Notes: generated from the letters alone by a model not told the origin. A DNA stretch of 64,000 bases from Caulobacter sp. CCUG 60055 (GCF_022750545.1 NZ_PUIC01000002.1:1-64000), one strand, 5' to 3'. Counted from the first letter of the stretch, positions 16,621 through 25,646 are shown. Made by a program: numbers and translations.

Positions 16621-17733
16621 TCAGGCCGCGGCGGGGCGGAGCGCCGGCGCGGGGGCGGCGGCCTCGGCCGCGTAACGGCGGCCGTAGCGGTTGGCCAGGA
16701 AGCGGTCGAGGGCGATGTCCTCCTGGCGCACGAAACCGCATTGCGGCAGGTCGCCGGCGGCCAGCATGTCCAGCACCGCGCAGATGCCGGCCGCCGTGGT
16801 GATCTGGATGGCGCTGCGCATGCGCCCGCCGATCGGCGCGGCGTAGATCTTGTTGGCGTAGGTCTCCTGGACCAGCCGACCGTCCTTGCGGCCGCTGACG
16901 GTCACGAACACGATGACCACGTCCTGCAAGGTGGCGGGCAGGGCGTGCTCCAGGATGTCCTTGAGGACGTCGCGGCGCTCGCGCAGGCCGAGGTCGTGCA
17001 GCAGCGCCTTCATGATCGCCGCGTGGCCGGGATAGCGGATGGTGCGGTAGTTGAGGTTGCGCACCCTGCCGCGCAGCGTCTCGCACAGGGTGCCGAGGCC
17101 GCCGGAAGTGTTGAACGCCTCGTAGGCGACGCCGTCGAGGGCGAAGGCCTCCAGCTCCTCCAGCGGCGGGGTCTCGCGCAGCTCGCCGTCGACGATGGCC
17201 TCGCACGGTTCGCAATACTCGTTGATGACCCCGTCTGTGCTCCAGGTCAGGTTGTAGTTGAGCGCGTTGGACGGATATTTCGGCAGGGCCCCGACGCGCA
17301 TGCGCACGTCCAGCAGGTCGTCGAAGCGGGCGGCCAGGTCGTTGGCGACGATGGTGATGAAGCCGGGGGCCAGGCCGCATTGCGGGATGAAGGTCGTGCC
17401 GGCGTCCTGGGCGAGCTGCTTGACCACGCGGGTGCTGGCGACGTCCTCGGTGAGGTCGAGATAGTGCGCGCCGGCGGTCTTGGCCGCCTGGGCGATGCGG
17501 GTGGTCAGCTGGAAGGGCGCGGCGCTGAGCACGGCGAACTTGCCGGCCAGTTCGGCCTCCAGGCCGCCCGGCTCGGCGATGTCGAGCGCGCGCCGCTCGA
17601 CATGGGCGCCGGTCTCCAGGCGGTTGAGCTGCGCCTGCGAGCGGTCGATGACCGTCACGCGGTAGGCGTCGCTCAGCATGTCGGCGATCATGGAGCCGAT
17701 CTTCCCACCGCCGACGACCGCGACGTCCTTCAT
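16621..17733 (-). CDS. Saccharopine dehydrogenase family protein (saccharopine or lysine 6-dehydrogenase)
   Basis: This 370-residue protein begins with a Rossmann NAD(P)-binding motif, AVVGGGKIGSMIA, and continues with the saccharopine dehydrogenase C-domain pattern (HYLDLTED; FIPQCGLAPGF; GGLGTLCETL). Family members act on saccharopine (forming aminoadipate semialdehyde and glutamate) or directly on lysine (lysine 6-dehydrogenase, EC 1.4.1.18). Both give the substrate of the ALDH7 enzyme downstream. No gene for lysine-oxoglutarate reductase is present in the window, which favours the direct enzyme but does not prove it. It is the first gene of the operon, with GGGGGATG before its ATG, and is divergent from the Lrp gene. 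Confidence 0.8.
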   Translation of the reverse strand: MKDVAVVGGGKIGSMIADMLSDAYRVTVIDRSQAQLNRLETGAHVERRALDIAEPGGLEAELAGKFAVLSAAPFQLTTRIAQAAKTAGAHYLDLTEDVASTRVVKQLAQDAGTTFIPQCGLAPGFITIVANDLAARFDDLLDVRMRVGALPKYPSNALNYNLTWSTDGVINEYCEPCEAIVDGELRETPPLEELEAFALDGVAYEAFNTSGGLGTLCETLRGRVRNLNYRTIRYPGHAAIMKALLHDLGLRERRDVLKDILEHALPATLQDVVIVFVTVSGRKDGRLVQETYANKIYAAPIGGRMRSAIQITTAAGICAVLDMLAAGDLPQCGFVRQEDIALDRFLANRYGRRYAAEAAAPAPALRPAAA

Positions 17734-17852
17734 GGCATCCCCCCAGGGCTTCGAGTTTCGGCCATTTCAGACGGCCGCCTAAACGAATCATAGTGGCCGG
17801 ACTGTCGGATCGACGGCTGTTTTTCGGCGATTCGACGGGCTATACCGGCGTA
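17734..17852. promoter_or_regulatory. Divergent promoter region, lysine operon and Lrp regulator
   Basis: This 119-base region separates the two start codons. It contains an AT-rich core (AAACGAATCATAGTGG) and TATACC about 20 bases before the Lrp start. Lrp-type regulators usually bind such a region and respond to their amino acid, so lysine or a degradation intermediate is the expected signal. No clear Lrp consensus could be identified by eye. Confidence 0.4.
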
Positions 17853-18284
17853 ATGACATTGGACGAGATCGACCATCGGCTGCTGGCCGCCCTGCGCGAC
17901 AACGGCCGCGCCTCCACGGCGGAGCTGGCCCGGCGCGTCGCGCGCTCGCGCACCACGGTGCAGAGCCGCATCGAGCGGTTGGAGCGGGTCGGGGTGATCA
18001 TCGGCTATTCGGTGCGGCTGGCGGCCGAGCACGACCTGGGCGCGGTCAGGGCGCACGTGATGATCAAGGTCGCGCCCAAGGAGAGCCGCGCGGTCGAGGC
18101 GGCGGTGCGGGCCATCGCCCAGGTGCGGGCGCTGCATTCGGTCAGCGGCGACTTCGACATGATCGCCGGCTGCGCCGCCCCCTCGGTGGCCGAGATGGAC
18201 GCGGTGATCGACCGTATCGGCGAACTGGACGGGGTGGAACGGACCACCTCCTCGATCATCCTGTCGACCAAGTTCGACCGCTAG
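17853..18284 (+). CDS. Lrp/AsnC-family regulator of the lysine operon
   Basis: From ATG 17853 the product is 143 residues; an upstream in-frame start at 17793 would add 20 residues and is less likely. The N-terminal helix-turn-helix is typical: LDEIDHRLLAALRDNGRAS, then the recognition part VARSRTTVQSRIERLERVGVI. The C-terminal AsnC/RAM domain (GAVRAHVMIKVAP; HSVSGDFDMIAGCA) binds effector and forms octamers. It is divergent from the saccharopine/lysine dehydrogenase gene, which fits local activation by an amino acid. The same fold also appears in global Lrp, but the single-operon setting argues for a specific role. Confidence 0.88.
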   Translation: MTLDEIDHRLLAALRDNGRASTAELARRVARSRTTVQSRIERLERVGVIIGYSVRLAAEHDLGAVRAHVMIKVAPKESRAVEAAVRAIAQVRALHSVSGDFDMIAGCAAPSVAEMDAVIDRIGELDGVERTTSSIILSTKFDR

Positions 18285-18363
18285 GCCGTCGGGCCCGGCG
18301 CTTGCCGCCGGCCGCGCCATGCGGTTGAACGGAGCTTGCGCTGAATCCGAGGGAGGACCGTCC

Positions 18364-19308
18364 ATGCCGCTGGATCGCCGCGCCGTCGTCGGATTGCTGG
18401 GCGGCGCCCTGGGCGCGGGGGCGACGGCGGGCGGGGCCCTGGCGGCCGGCGCGTCGGCCGCGAGCCGCGCGACGGGAACCCGCGTCGTGCTGCTGGGCAC
18501 CAAGGGCGGGCCGACGCCGTCGGCCTATCGCGCCGCCCCCGCGACCCTGGTGGTCGCCGGCGGCCGGCCCTACCTGGTCGATTGCGGCGAGGGGACGGCC
18601 GGCCAACTGGCCAAGGCCGGCGTCGACCTGCGCTCGCTCGGCCGCGTCCTCGTCACCCACAACCACTCGGACCACGTGATCGGCCTGGGCCCGCTGCTCG
18701 TCCTGGCCTGGGCTTCGGGCCTGACCACGCCGGTCGCCGTGCACGGCCCGCCGCCGGTGGCCGAGATCGTGCGGCGGTCCGTCTCGGCCATGGCCTACGA
18801 CATCGAGGCCAGGATTCGGGAGGAGGGCGCGCCGCCGCTCGATCCGCTGATCCATGTGGACGAGATCGACCGGCCCGGCCCGGTGTTCCGCGACGGCGAC
18901 GTCGTCGTCACCTGCGCCGTGGTCGACCACTACACGGTCAAGCCGGCGCTGGCCTACCGCTTCGACACGCCCGGCCGGTCGGTGGTGATCTCAGGCGACA
19001 CCACCTACAGCGAGAACCTGATCGCCCTGGCCCGCGGCGCCGACCTGCTGATCCATGAGGCGATGTACGTCGAGGCCATCGACGGCCTGGCCGCCTCGGG
19101 CGGGCCGACGCTGCGCGACCACCTGCTGAAGAGCCACACCACGACGGAGCAACTCGGCCGCATCGCGGCGGCGGCCGGGGTGAAGAAGCTGGTGCTCTCC
19201 CACCTCGTGCCGGCCTTTCCGTCGATCACCGACGAGATGTGGCTGCGCGGCGTTCGCCGGCATTTCGCCGGCGAGGCCGTGGTCGGCCGCGACCTGATGG
19301 AGGTCTAG
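18364..19308 (+). CDS. Metallo-beta-lactamase-fold hydrolase, exported
   Basis: Start 18364 follows a strong GGAGG sequence; an in-frame ATG at 18319 is possible but has no better signal. The N-terminus MPLDRRAVVGLLGG has a twin-arginine-like motif followed by a hydrophobic stretch to ALAAG, suggesting Tat export to the periplasm. The zinc motif is His99-Asn-His101-Ser-Asp103-His104 (HxHxDH). Other ligands are probably His in CAVVDHYTV and Asp in ISGDTTYSENL, with a final His in LSHLVPAF. It resembles the RNase Z/arylsulfatase-like branch of the fold, which also contains esterases and phosphodiesterases. No neighbouring gene gives a substrate. The 314-residue length is normal for the branch. 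Confidence 0.8.
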   Translation: MPLDRRAVVGLLGGALGAGATAGGALAAGASAASRATGTRVVLLGTKGGPTPSAYRAAPATLVVAGGRPYLVDCGEGTAGQLAKAGVDLRSLGRVLVTHNHSDHVIGLGPLLVLAWASGLTTPVAVHGPPPVAEIVRRSVSAMAYDIEARIREEGAPPLDPLIHVDEIDRPGPVFRDGDVVVTCAVVDHYTVKPALAYRFDTPGRSVVISGDTTYSENLIALARGADLLIHEAMYVEAIDGLAASGGPTLRDHLLKSHTTTEQLGRIAAAAGVKKLVLSHLVPAFPSITDEMWLRGVRRHFAGEAVVGRDLMEV

Positions 19309-19324
19309 CCGCGCTCGCCGACGC

Positions 19325-21445
19325 TCAGCGCATCAGCCGGCCGATGAGGAACTGCATGCGCATGGCCATGATGTCGGGACGGCTCAGCGGGTCGCTGACC
19401 CCATGGCCGCCTTCCTCGTCCTCCAGGAAGAACGGCTGGACGCCGACCTCCTCCAGCCGCGCGGCGAGCTTGCGCGCGTGGCCGGGACCGACGCGGTTGT
19501 CCGTCGTCGAGATGGTGATGAGGAACGGCGGGTAGGCGACCCCTGGCCGGATGTTGTGGAACGGCGAATAGGCCGCCAGCGCCTTGCGCATGTCCGGCTT
19601 GTCCGGGTCGCCGTACTCGTCCATCCAGGCCGCGCCCATGGCGATCTTGGGATAGCGCAGCATGTCGGCCAGGGGCACGTCGCTGATCGCCGCGCCGAAT
19701 AGGTCCGGCCGCTGGGTGGCGACCACCGCCGACAGCAACCCGCCGTTGGAGGTGCCGAACACGCCGACATGGCCGGGCGTGGTCAGGCCGGAGCGCACGA
19801 GGTCCTCGGCGACCGCGATGAAGTCGTCATAGGACGCCTGCCGCTTGTCGCGGATCGCCGCCATGTGCCAGGCCACGCCCCGCTCGCCGCCGCCGCGGAT
19901 GGCCGGCAGGACCAGCGCCCCGCCGCGGTCGAACCACAGCTTCAGGGCCTGGCCGCCGAACGAGCGGCCGAGATAGGCCGGCGTCAGGGTGATGCCGAAG
20001 GCGCCGTAGCCGGTGATCAGGGTCGGCGTCGCTCCCGGATGGGCCGGCGCCTTGGGCCGCACCACATAGTAGTCGACCGGGGTTCCGTCCTTGGAGACGG
20101 CCGACTTGACCTCGACCATGTAGCGCGAGGCGTCGAAGGCCGGCTCGGCCTTGGCCAGGACGCGGGTTCCGGCGCCGTGCAGCAGCTCCAGCGTCGGCGG
20201 CGTCAGGAAGCTGGTCCGGTGCAGGATGACGTCCTCGCCCGTCGGGTCGGCGCTGGCCACGCCCAGGTCCTCGCCCGCCTCGCCGGCGACGACCGGCTTG
20301 ACGGTCCAGCCGGACGGGCCGTGGCTGGCGGCCACGATGGTGGTCTTCAAGGCCTTCTGCACCGGCAGGAACAGGCGGCTCCGCGTCGAGGCGAAGCCGG
20401 AGAACGACGAGATCACCTCGCCGTCGGCCGGGGCGTAGATCACCTCCAGCCGGCGCTCGGCCGGGGTCTTCGGCGACAGGTCGTAGGACAGCACGGTGTC
20501 GGCCGGCGCGTCGCGGCCGGCGATCCTGGCCGGGGCGGCCAGCTGGACCACGACCCGGTCGTCGCCGCCGCCCTGCGGGCCGAACGGCTTGATCTGGGCC
20601 GGCAGGGCCAGTTTCTCGATCCGCCCCTCGGCGTCGATAGCCATGACCTCGAAGGTCGAATAGTCGATCACCCGCGTCATCAGCACCCGGCCGGGCGCGC
20701 CGCCGACGGTCGAGAACTGCAAGGTGGCGTCGGTCTTGGGGGCGGTGAACGCCGCCGGGGCGTCGGCGGCCGCCTGGCCGCGGCGCCACAGCCGGGCGAC
20801 TGCACCCCAGCCGGCGGCGGTCTTCGGACTGTCGCCCAGGGTGTGGGCGATCAGCACCGTGTCCTTGTCGATCCAGGCCGACTGCACCCGGCTGGCCGGC
20901 GCCGAGAAGCCGCCCTCGACGAAGCGGCCGGCGGCGAGGTCGAACTCGCGCAGGGCCACCTCGTCCGAGCCGCCGTCCGACAGGGCCAGCAGGCAGCGCT
21001 GATAGGCCGGGGCCAGGCACGACGAGCCGTAGGCCCAGTTCAGGGTGTAGGCCTTGCCCTCCGCCGCGCCCAGGGCGGCGACGTCGAGCGCCGTGCGCCA
21101 CGGGCCGGGCGCGCCGTCGGCGCCGCGGTCGGCGACCTGCAGCAGGCCGCGCGGGTGCTCGGCGTCGCGTTGCAGCCGCGCGGCGCGCGGCCCCATCAGG
21201 GCGATGTCGGCGATCGGGGCGTTGGCCTTGAGCACGCCCTCCAGCTCGCCGAGCAGGGCGGCGTAGCCGGGCTCGGCGCTCAGGCGGGCCTTGGTCTTGG
21301 CGGTATGGTCCCGCGCCCAGGCCAGGGCGGCCGGGGCCTTGGGAGCCTCCAGCCACTGGAAGTCGTCGGCGAGGGCGGGCGCGGCGGCGAGACTGGCGGC
21401 GGCGGCCGCGACGAGCGCGCGCCCCCGGATGGTGCGACGGGTCAT
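19325..21445 (-). CDS. Prolyl oligopeptidase family serine peptidase (S9), exported
   Basis: This 706-residue protein has a signal peptide (basic start, AAAASLAAAPALADD), an N-terminal beta-propeller of about 400 residues and a C-terminal alpha/beta-hydrolase domain. The nucleophile is Ser566 in GVFGTSNGG, with a likely Asp in TTDNRVGPGHARK and His in EEGGHGV. Prolyl oligopeptidases cut short peptides after proline; related enzymes act on lasso-peptide isopeptide bonds. It is the last gene of a minus-strand run with sigma factor, anti-sigma factor, receptor and prolyl isomerase, implying periplasmic handling of an imported proline-containing peptide. The exact specificity is unknown. Confidence 0.88.
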   Translation of the reverse strand: MTRRTIRGRALVAAAAASLAAAPALADDFQWLEAPKAPAALAWARDHTAKTKARLSAEPGYAALLGELEGVLKANAPIADIALMGPRAARLQRDAEHPRGLLQVADRGADGAPGPWRTALDVAALGAAEGKAYTLNWAYGSSCLAPAYQRCLLALSDGGSDEVALREFDLAAGRFVEGGFSAPASRVQSAWIDKDTVLIAHTLGDSPKTAAGWGAVARLWRRGQAAADAPAAFTAPKTDATLQFSTVGGAPGRVLMTRVIDYSTFEVMAIDAEGRIEKLALPAQIKPFGPQGGGDDRVVVQLAAPARIAGRDAPADTVLSYDLSPKTPAERRLEVIYAPADGEVISSFSGFASTRSRLFLPVQKALKTTIVAASHGPSGWTVKPVVAGEAGEDLGVASADPTGEDVILHRTSFLTPPTLELLHGAGTRVLAKAEPAFDASRYMVEVKSAVSKDGTPVDYYVVRPKAPAHPGATPTLITGYGAFGITLTPAYLGRSFGGQALKLWFDRGGALVLPAIRGGGERGVAWHMAAIRDKRQASYDDFIAVAEDLVRSGLTTPGHVGVFGTSNGGLLSAVVATQRPDLFGAAISDVPLADMLRYPKIAMGAAWMDEYGDPDKPDMRKALAAYSPFHNIRPGVAYPPFLITISTTDNRVGPGHARKLAARLEEVGVQPFFLEDEEGGHGVSDPLSRPDIMAMRMQFLIGRLMR

Positions 21446-21488
21446 GACAGGCCTTCGAATGCGGTGGTCGGGCGAAGGGACGCGCCGG

Positions 21489-22007
21489 TCAGCCGGCGGG
21501 GGCGTCCTTGGCGTGCGGCTGGGCGCTGATCAGCTGGATGCGGAAGATCAGCACGCTGTTGGCGGGGATTGGTCCCTTGTCCTCGGCGCCGTAGGCCATC
21601 TCGGGCGGGACGTAGATGATCCACTCGTCGCCGGGGCGCATCTGCTGCAGGGCGATGGTCCAGCCCGGGATCAGCGGCCGCAGGGGGAAGGTGTTGGGCT
21701 CGCCGCGCTTGAACGAGGAATCGAACACCTCGCCCGTGGTCAGCTTGCCCTCATAGTGGACGGTGACGTCGTCGGACAGCTTGGGATGGGCGCCGTCGGC
21801 GGGGCCGGAGCGGACCACCTGATATTGCAGGGCGGGCATGACCGTCACGCCCTTGGCCTTGGCGTTGCGTGCCAGGAACTCGGCGGCGGGAACGGCGCGG
21901 GCGGGCGCGGGCGTCGCGGCGGGCTCGGCGGCGAAGGCCGCGCCGGCCATGAGGCCGAAGCAGGCCGAGGCGGCGAGGGCGAGGCGCGCGGGTTTGGCGG
22001 AGGTCAT
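21489..22007 (-). CDS. FKBP-type peptidyl-prolyl cis-trans isomerase, periplasmic
   Basis: The 172-residue protein has a signal peptide (SACFGLMAGAAFAAE) and one FKBP domain at about residues 75-165. Key FKBP features are VHYEGKLTTGEVFDSSFKRG, the turn PGWTIALQQMRPGDEW and the end YGAEDKGPIPANSVLIFRIQL. The family isomerises Xaa-Pro bonds and helps folding. Its place between a TonB-dependent receptor and a prolyl oligopeptidase, spaced 66 and 43 bases, suggests it prepares Xaa-Pro bonds of an imported peptide for cleavage, or helps the receptor fold. Both are inferences. Confidence 0.88.
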   Translation of the reverse strand: MTSAKPARLALAASACFGLMAGAAFAAEPAATPAPARAVPAAEFLARNAKAKGVTVMPALQYQVVRSGPADGAHPKLSDDVTVHYEGKLTTGEVFDSSFKRGEPNTFPLRPLIPGWTIALQQMRPGDEWIIYVPPEMAYGAEDKGPIPANSVLIFRIQLISAQPHAKDAPAG

Positions 22008-22073
22008 CGGGCTTTCCTTGCAGGAAGAGACGGGAAGGGCGGGCGGGGGCGGCGCGCCGCCCCCGCCGCGCGG

Positions 22074-24548
22074 TCAGAAGTCGTAGGTGACGCGCAGGCC
22101 GATGGTGCGCGGCCGGACGTAGTACTGGCGCACGCCGGTGCGGCTGGTCTCGGCGACGGTGACGCCCCGGCGGTCGCCGACGTTCTCGACGAAGCCCTCG
22201 ATGCGGGCCCCGCCGAACTGGCCGGAGGCGCGCAGGTCGAGCACGCCGTAGCCGCCCTGGCGGATGGCCCCGCCCAGGTCGCTCGGCGCCGAGGAGACGT
22301 AGCGGTACGACGCCGACGTCGTCGGCTTGAACGGACCGTCCCAGCGATAGATGGCGGTCGAGGCCGCCCGCCAGCGCGAGGCGCCGGGCAGGATGGTTCC
22401 CGCCGGCGTGACGGAGGAGCCGTCGTCGACGGCGTCCTTCAGCTTGGCGTCGAGATAGCCGACCGACGAGATCAGGTCGAAATGCGAGGTCGGCCGCCAG
22501 GTGGCGGCGAGGTCGACGCCGATGTTGCGGGCGCCCCCGACATTGTCGGCGTAGGCCAGGTTGTCGCCCCGCACCCGCAGCAGCTGAATGTCCTGCCAGT
22601 CGATGTAGTAGACCGTGGCGTCGAGCAGCAGGGTGCGGTCCAGCCAGGCGGTGCGCGCGCCGATCTCGTAGTTGATCAGCGAGTCCGAGCCGAAGCTGGC
22701 CGGCGACGGATAGAGCGACGACTGCGGGATGGCGTTCGGCCCGCCGAACCGGTAACCGCGCGACACCAGGGCGTAGTACATGTGCTCGGCGTCAGGTTCG
22801 TAGGTCAGCGAGACCTTCGGCGTGAAGCCGTCCTCGTGCGACTTGGCGTGCGAGCGCGAGACGAGCTGGCCGGTGGAGAACAGCGTGAACAGGCCGCTCT
22901 GAACCGTGTCGTTCTCCAGCTCGGTGTCGAAATAGCGCGTGCCGGCGGTCAGCCGCCAGGACGGGGCGAAGCGCCAGGTGGCCTCGCCGAACAAGGCCTT
23001 CTCGACGCCGTCGACGTGCAGCTTGTAGTCGGTGAAGCGGTCGTTCGGCGCGGCCAGCGCCCCGACGCCGGCGCCGAAGGCCCCGGCGAACAGCCGCTCG
23101 GTCAGGGCCCCGGCCCCGGTGAAGCCGGCGCCGCTGGGCAGGTCGGTCTCGATGTGGTTGTGGCTCGCCCCGACCAGCCATTCGATCGGGCCGCCGCCCT
23201 TGGAGGTCAGCCGCGCCTCGAACATGTCGCCGTCGGCGTGGCGGGCGGTGGTCAGCGGGATCGGCGGGGCCAGGCCCCGGAACACCGGGCCGAACACGGC
23301 GCTGAAGTCTGTGAGGTTGAGCGTGGTCTTGCGCGTGTGGGCGCCGCTCACCGTCAGGGTCGCGAAGTCGAGGTCGACGTCGGCGCGCAGCGAATTGATC
23401 CGCGCGTCCGAGCGGAACGGCTCCAGCAACTTGGTGGACCGCTTGAGCTCGCCCAGGGCCGGCTGGCCCCAGAAGGCGTCGTCGTTGTGGGTCTTGGAAT
23501 AGAGGCTGAGGCCCGAGACCGAGATGCGGTCGGTCGGGCGCCATTCGACCATCAGCCGCCCGCCGGTGACGTCGATGGCGTTGGAATCCTTGCGGCCGAC
23601 GCCGACGTTGTCGAGATAGCCCGGCGTCTCGCGATAGGTCCCGACCACGCGGACGGCCAGCTTGTCGGTGATCACCGGCAGGTTGACCATGGCCTTGGCG
23701 GTGTAGCCCAGGCGGCCGGACGAGGCGGTGGCGAAGGTCGAGGCCTCGACCCGGGCGGCGAAGGCGTCGGGGCGGGCCTTGGCGGCGATGTAGTTGACGG
23801 CCCCGCCCAGGGTGGCCGAGCCGAACAGCGTGCCCTGCGGCCCGCGCAGCACTTCGACCCGCTCGACGTCGAAGGTGTCGATGTCGGGAATGCCGGCGCT
23901 GTTGAACGGCTCGGTCAGCGGGATGTCGTTGAGGTAGACGCCGGTCGCGGCCTGGCCGACGTCGATCGAGGTGGTGGTCGACACCCCCCGGATGGTCACG
24001 GTCGACAGGCCGGGCATGGCGGCGTTGAACTGCACGCCCGGCGTGCGGGTCAGGTAGTCGGCGAAGCTCTGGGCGCCCAGCTGGTCGAGCTGCTTGCCGG
24101 TCATGGCGGTCACCGAACCGGCCACCTTGCGCACGTTCTCCTCGCGCTTGTTGGCGGTGACCACGACCTCATCGAGCTGGCCGACGGCTTCGTTTCCCGC
24201 CGAGGCCGCCGACGCGGCGGCGGGGGCCAGGGTGACCGTCTTGCCGCCGTCCTTGGACGAGGCGGCCAGGCCCGAGCCTTCGAGCATCAGGGCCAGCGCC
24301 TTCTCGGCGGTGTATTCGCCCTGGACGCGCCGGGTGACGACGCCGCGCAGCACCTCGGCCGGGGCGAAGATCTGCACGCCGGTCTGGCGGGCGTAGCTCT
24401 GAAGCGCCGAGGCGGCGTCGGCCTGCGGGATGTCCACCCGCACCGGGCCCTGCGGCTGGGCCCAGCCCGGCGAGGCCAAGGCGAGACTGACGACGGCGAC
24501 GCCGGCCAGCAGCCCGCCTCGACGTCCAAGAACGCTGTTCAAGATCAT
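22074..24548 (-). CDS. STN-type TonB-dependent receptor (FecA-like transducer)
   Basis: The 824-residue protein starts at an ATG preceded by CTGAGGGGG. After the signal peptide comes an N-terminal STN domain (about residues 35-95: VDIPQADAASALQSYARQTGVQIFAPAEVLRG), which in FecA-like receptors signals to an anti-sigma factor. A TonB-box region (LDEVVVTANKREENVRK), plug (VEVLRGPQGTLFGSATLGG) and barrel follow, ending in VTYDF. The neighbouring sigma and anti-sigma genes lie immediately upstream, so ligand binding probably turns on this operon. The downstream prolyl isomerase and oligopeptidase suggest a peptide ligand. Length is normal. Confidence 0.92.
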   Translation of the reverse strand: MILNSVLGRRGGLLAGVAVVSLALASPGWAQPQGPVRVDIPQADAASALQSYARQTGVQIFAPAEVLRGVVTRRVQGEYTAEKALALMLEGSGLAASSKDGGKTVTLAPAAASAASAGNEAVGQLDEVVVTANKREENVRKVAGSVTAMTGKQLDQLGAQSFADYLTRTPGVQFNAAMPGLSTVTIRGVSTTTSIDVGQAATGVYLNDIPLTEPFNSAGIPDIDTFDVERVEVLRGPQGTLFGSATLGGAVNYIAAKARPDAFAARVEASTFATASSGRLGYTAKAMVNLPVITDKLAVRVVGTYRETPGYLDNVGVGRKDSNAIDVTGGRLMVEWRPTDRISVSGLSLYSKTHNDDAFWGQPALGELKRSTKLLEPFRSDARINSLRADVDLDFATLTVSGAHTRKTTLNLTDFSAVFGPVFRGLAPPIPLTTARHADGDMFEARLTSKGGGPIEWLVGASHNHIETDLPSGAGFTGAGALTERLFAGAFGAGVGALAAPNDRFTDYKLHVDGVEKALFGEATWRFAPSWRLTAGTRYFDTELENDTVQSGLFTLFSTGQLVSRSHAKSHEDGFTPKVSLTYEPDAEHMYYALVSRGYRFGGPNAIPQSSLYPSPASFGSDSLINYEIGARTAWLDRTLLLDATVYYIDWQDIQLLRVRGDNLAYADNVGGARNIGVDLAATWRPTSHFDLISSVGYLDAKLKDAVDDGSSVTPAGTILPGASRWRAASTAIYRWDGPFKPTTSASYRYVSSAPSDLGGAIRQGGYGVLDLRASGQFGGARIEGFVENVGDRRGVTVAETSRTGVRQYYVRPRTIGLRVTYDF

Positions 24549-24597
24549 TAATTCCCCCTCAGGGCTGTCCGTGGATGCAGGCCCTCGTGTTGGGGGA

Positions 24598-24616
24598 GAT
24601 TCCGGCGGCCGGAATC
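24598..24616 (-). other. Hairpin in the anti-sigma/receptor gap
   Basis: GATTCCGG-CGG-CCGGAATC forms a perfect eight-pair hairpin in the 90-base gap between the anti-sigma and receptor genes. An AT-rich stretch (AAAAAATTTAAGG) is near the anti-sigma stop. It could be an attenuator or a partial terminator upstream of a separate receptor promoter. Confidence 0.4.
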
Positions 24617-24638
24617 CGCCATGTGCGTCGCAAAAAAT

Positions 24639-25646
24639 TTAAGGCGCTGTCGTCTGGACGAGATGGACGGCGCCGTCCCTGTGCTCCACCCGCGCGCCCA
24701 GGGTGGCGGCGGCCTCGGCGAATCCGTCGAGATTGTTGGTGCGGAAAACCCCGAACACCGGCCGCTTGGCCAGGGCGTCGCCGACCACCACCACCTTGCG
24801 GCCGTCATAGCGCTGGAACTCGGCGGCGGCCGCCGCCAGGCTCTCGCCCTGGAAGATCAGCAGGCCGTCCCGCCAGGCGAGCCGCTGCTCGGCGACCTGG
24901 CGCGGCATCGGGCTGACCGCCACCACGCCGTCGCGGGCCTCGGCGGCCGCGCCGTGGGCCAGGCGCCTGGGCGGGCCGGCGCGTCCGCCGGCGTTGGAAA
25001 GCTCGACGACGCCCTCGGTCACGGCGACGTCGACCCGGCCGCCGCGCAGGCGCACGTCGAAGGCGGTGCCCACCGCCCTGACGGTGAGGTCGCCGGCCGT
25101 GACCAGGAAGGGGCGCGAGGCGTCGTGCGCGACCTCGAAACTGGCTTCGCCGCGTTTCAGCGCGATGCGGCGGCGGTCCTTGGCCATCCGCACCACCACG
25201 GCCGAGTCGGTGTTCAGGGTGAGGACCGAGCCGTCGGCGAGCACCAGGCGGCGCATCTCCCCGACCTGGCTTTCATAGGTCGGCGGGCGGTCGGCGAGGA
25301 ACCAGGCGCCGCCGCCGGCCAGCACGGCGGCGGCGGTCAGGCCGGCGGCGAGGCGGCCGGCGGGGAGCCTTGCCCGCCGCGCGCGGGGCGGGGTCGGAGC
25401 GGCGACCGGCGGCGCGGCGGCTTCGGGCTCGCGCCCGGCCGCCAGCGCTGCGCGCTCGGCGGCGACGTGCTCGGAGGCCAGCCGGTCGAGGTCTAGCCAC
25501 GCCGCCTGGGCCCGGTAGAGGGCGCCCTGGTGGCGGGGGTCGGCCCGCACCCAGGCGTCCAGCCGCGCGGAAGCGTCGGCGTCGAGGGGGCCGGCGTCCA
25601 GCCGGGCGGCCCATTCGGCGGCGGTGCTGGCGATGCGCCCGCTCAT
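24639..25646 (-). CDS. FecR-family anti-sigma factor / sigma regulator
   Basis: From ATG 25646 the protein is 335 residues. Its start overlaps the sigma factor stop by four bases (ATGA), so the pair is translated together. The cytoplasmic N-terminus (STAAEWAARLDAGPLDADAS; AWVRADPRHQGAL) is a FecR N-domain that holds the sigma factor. A single membrane helix at about residues 99-117 is followed by the periplasmic FecR domain (EMRRLVLADGSVLTLNTDSAVVV; ASFEVAHDASRPFLVTAG; AVGTAFDVR). In the known system the receptor STN domain contacts this part and causes sigma release. Confidence 0.92.
   Translation of the reverse strand: MSGRIASTAAEWAARLDAGPLDADASARLDAWVRADPRHQGALYRAQAAWLDLDRLASEHVAAERAALAAGREPEAAAPPVAAPTPPRARRARLPAGRLAAGLTAAAVLAGGGAWFLADRPPTYESQVGEMRRLVLADGSVLTLNTDSAVVVRMAKDRRRIALKRGEASFEVAHDASRPFLVTAGDLTVRAVGTAFDVRLRGGRVDVAVTEGVVELSNAGGRAGPPRRLAHGAAAEARDGVVAVSPMPRQVAEQRLAWRDGLLIFQGESLAAAAAEFQRYDGRKVVVVGDALAKRPVFGVFRTNNLDGFAEAAATLGARVEHRDGAVHLVQTTAP

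Noticed and set aside
21291-24551. Very long open frame on the plus strand opposite the receptor and FKBP genes
   Set aside because: It is antisense to well-recognised genes, is extremely rich in Gly/Ala/Arg/Asp and shows no family motif. Such frames are usual in about 70% GC DNA.
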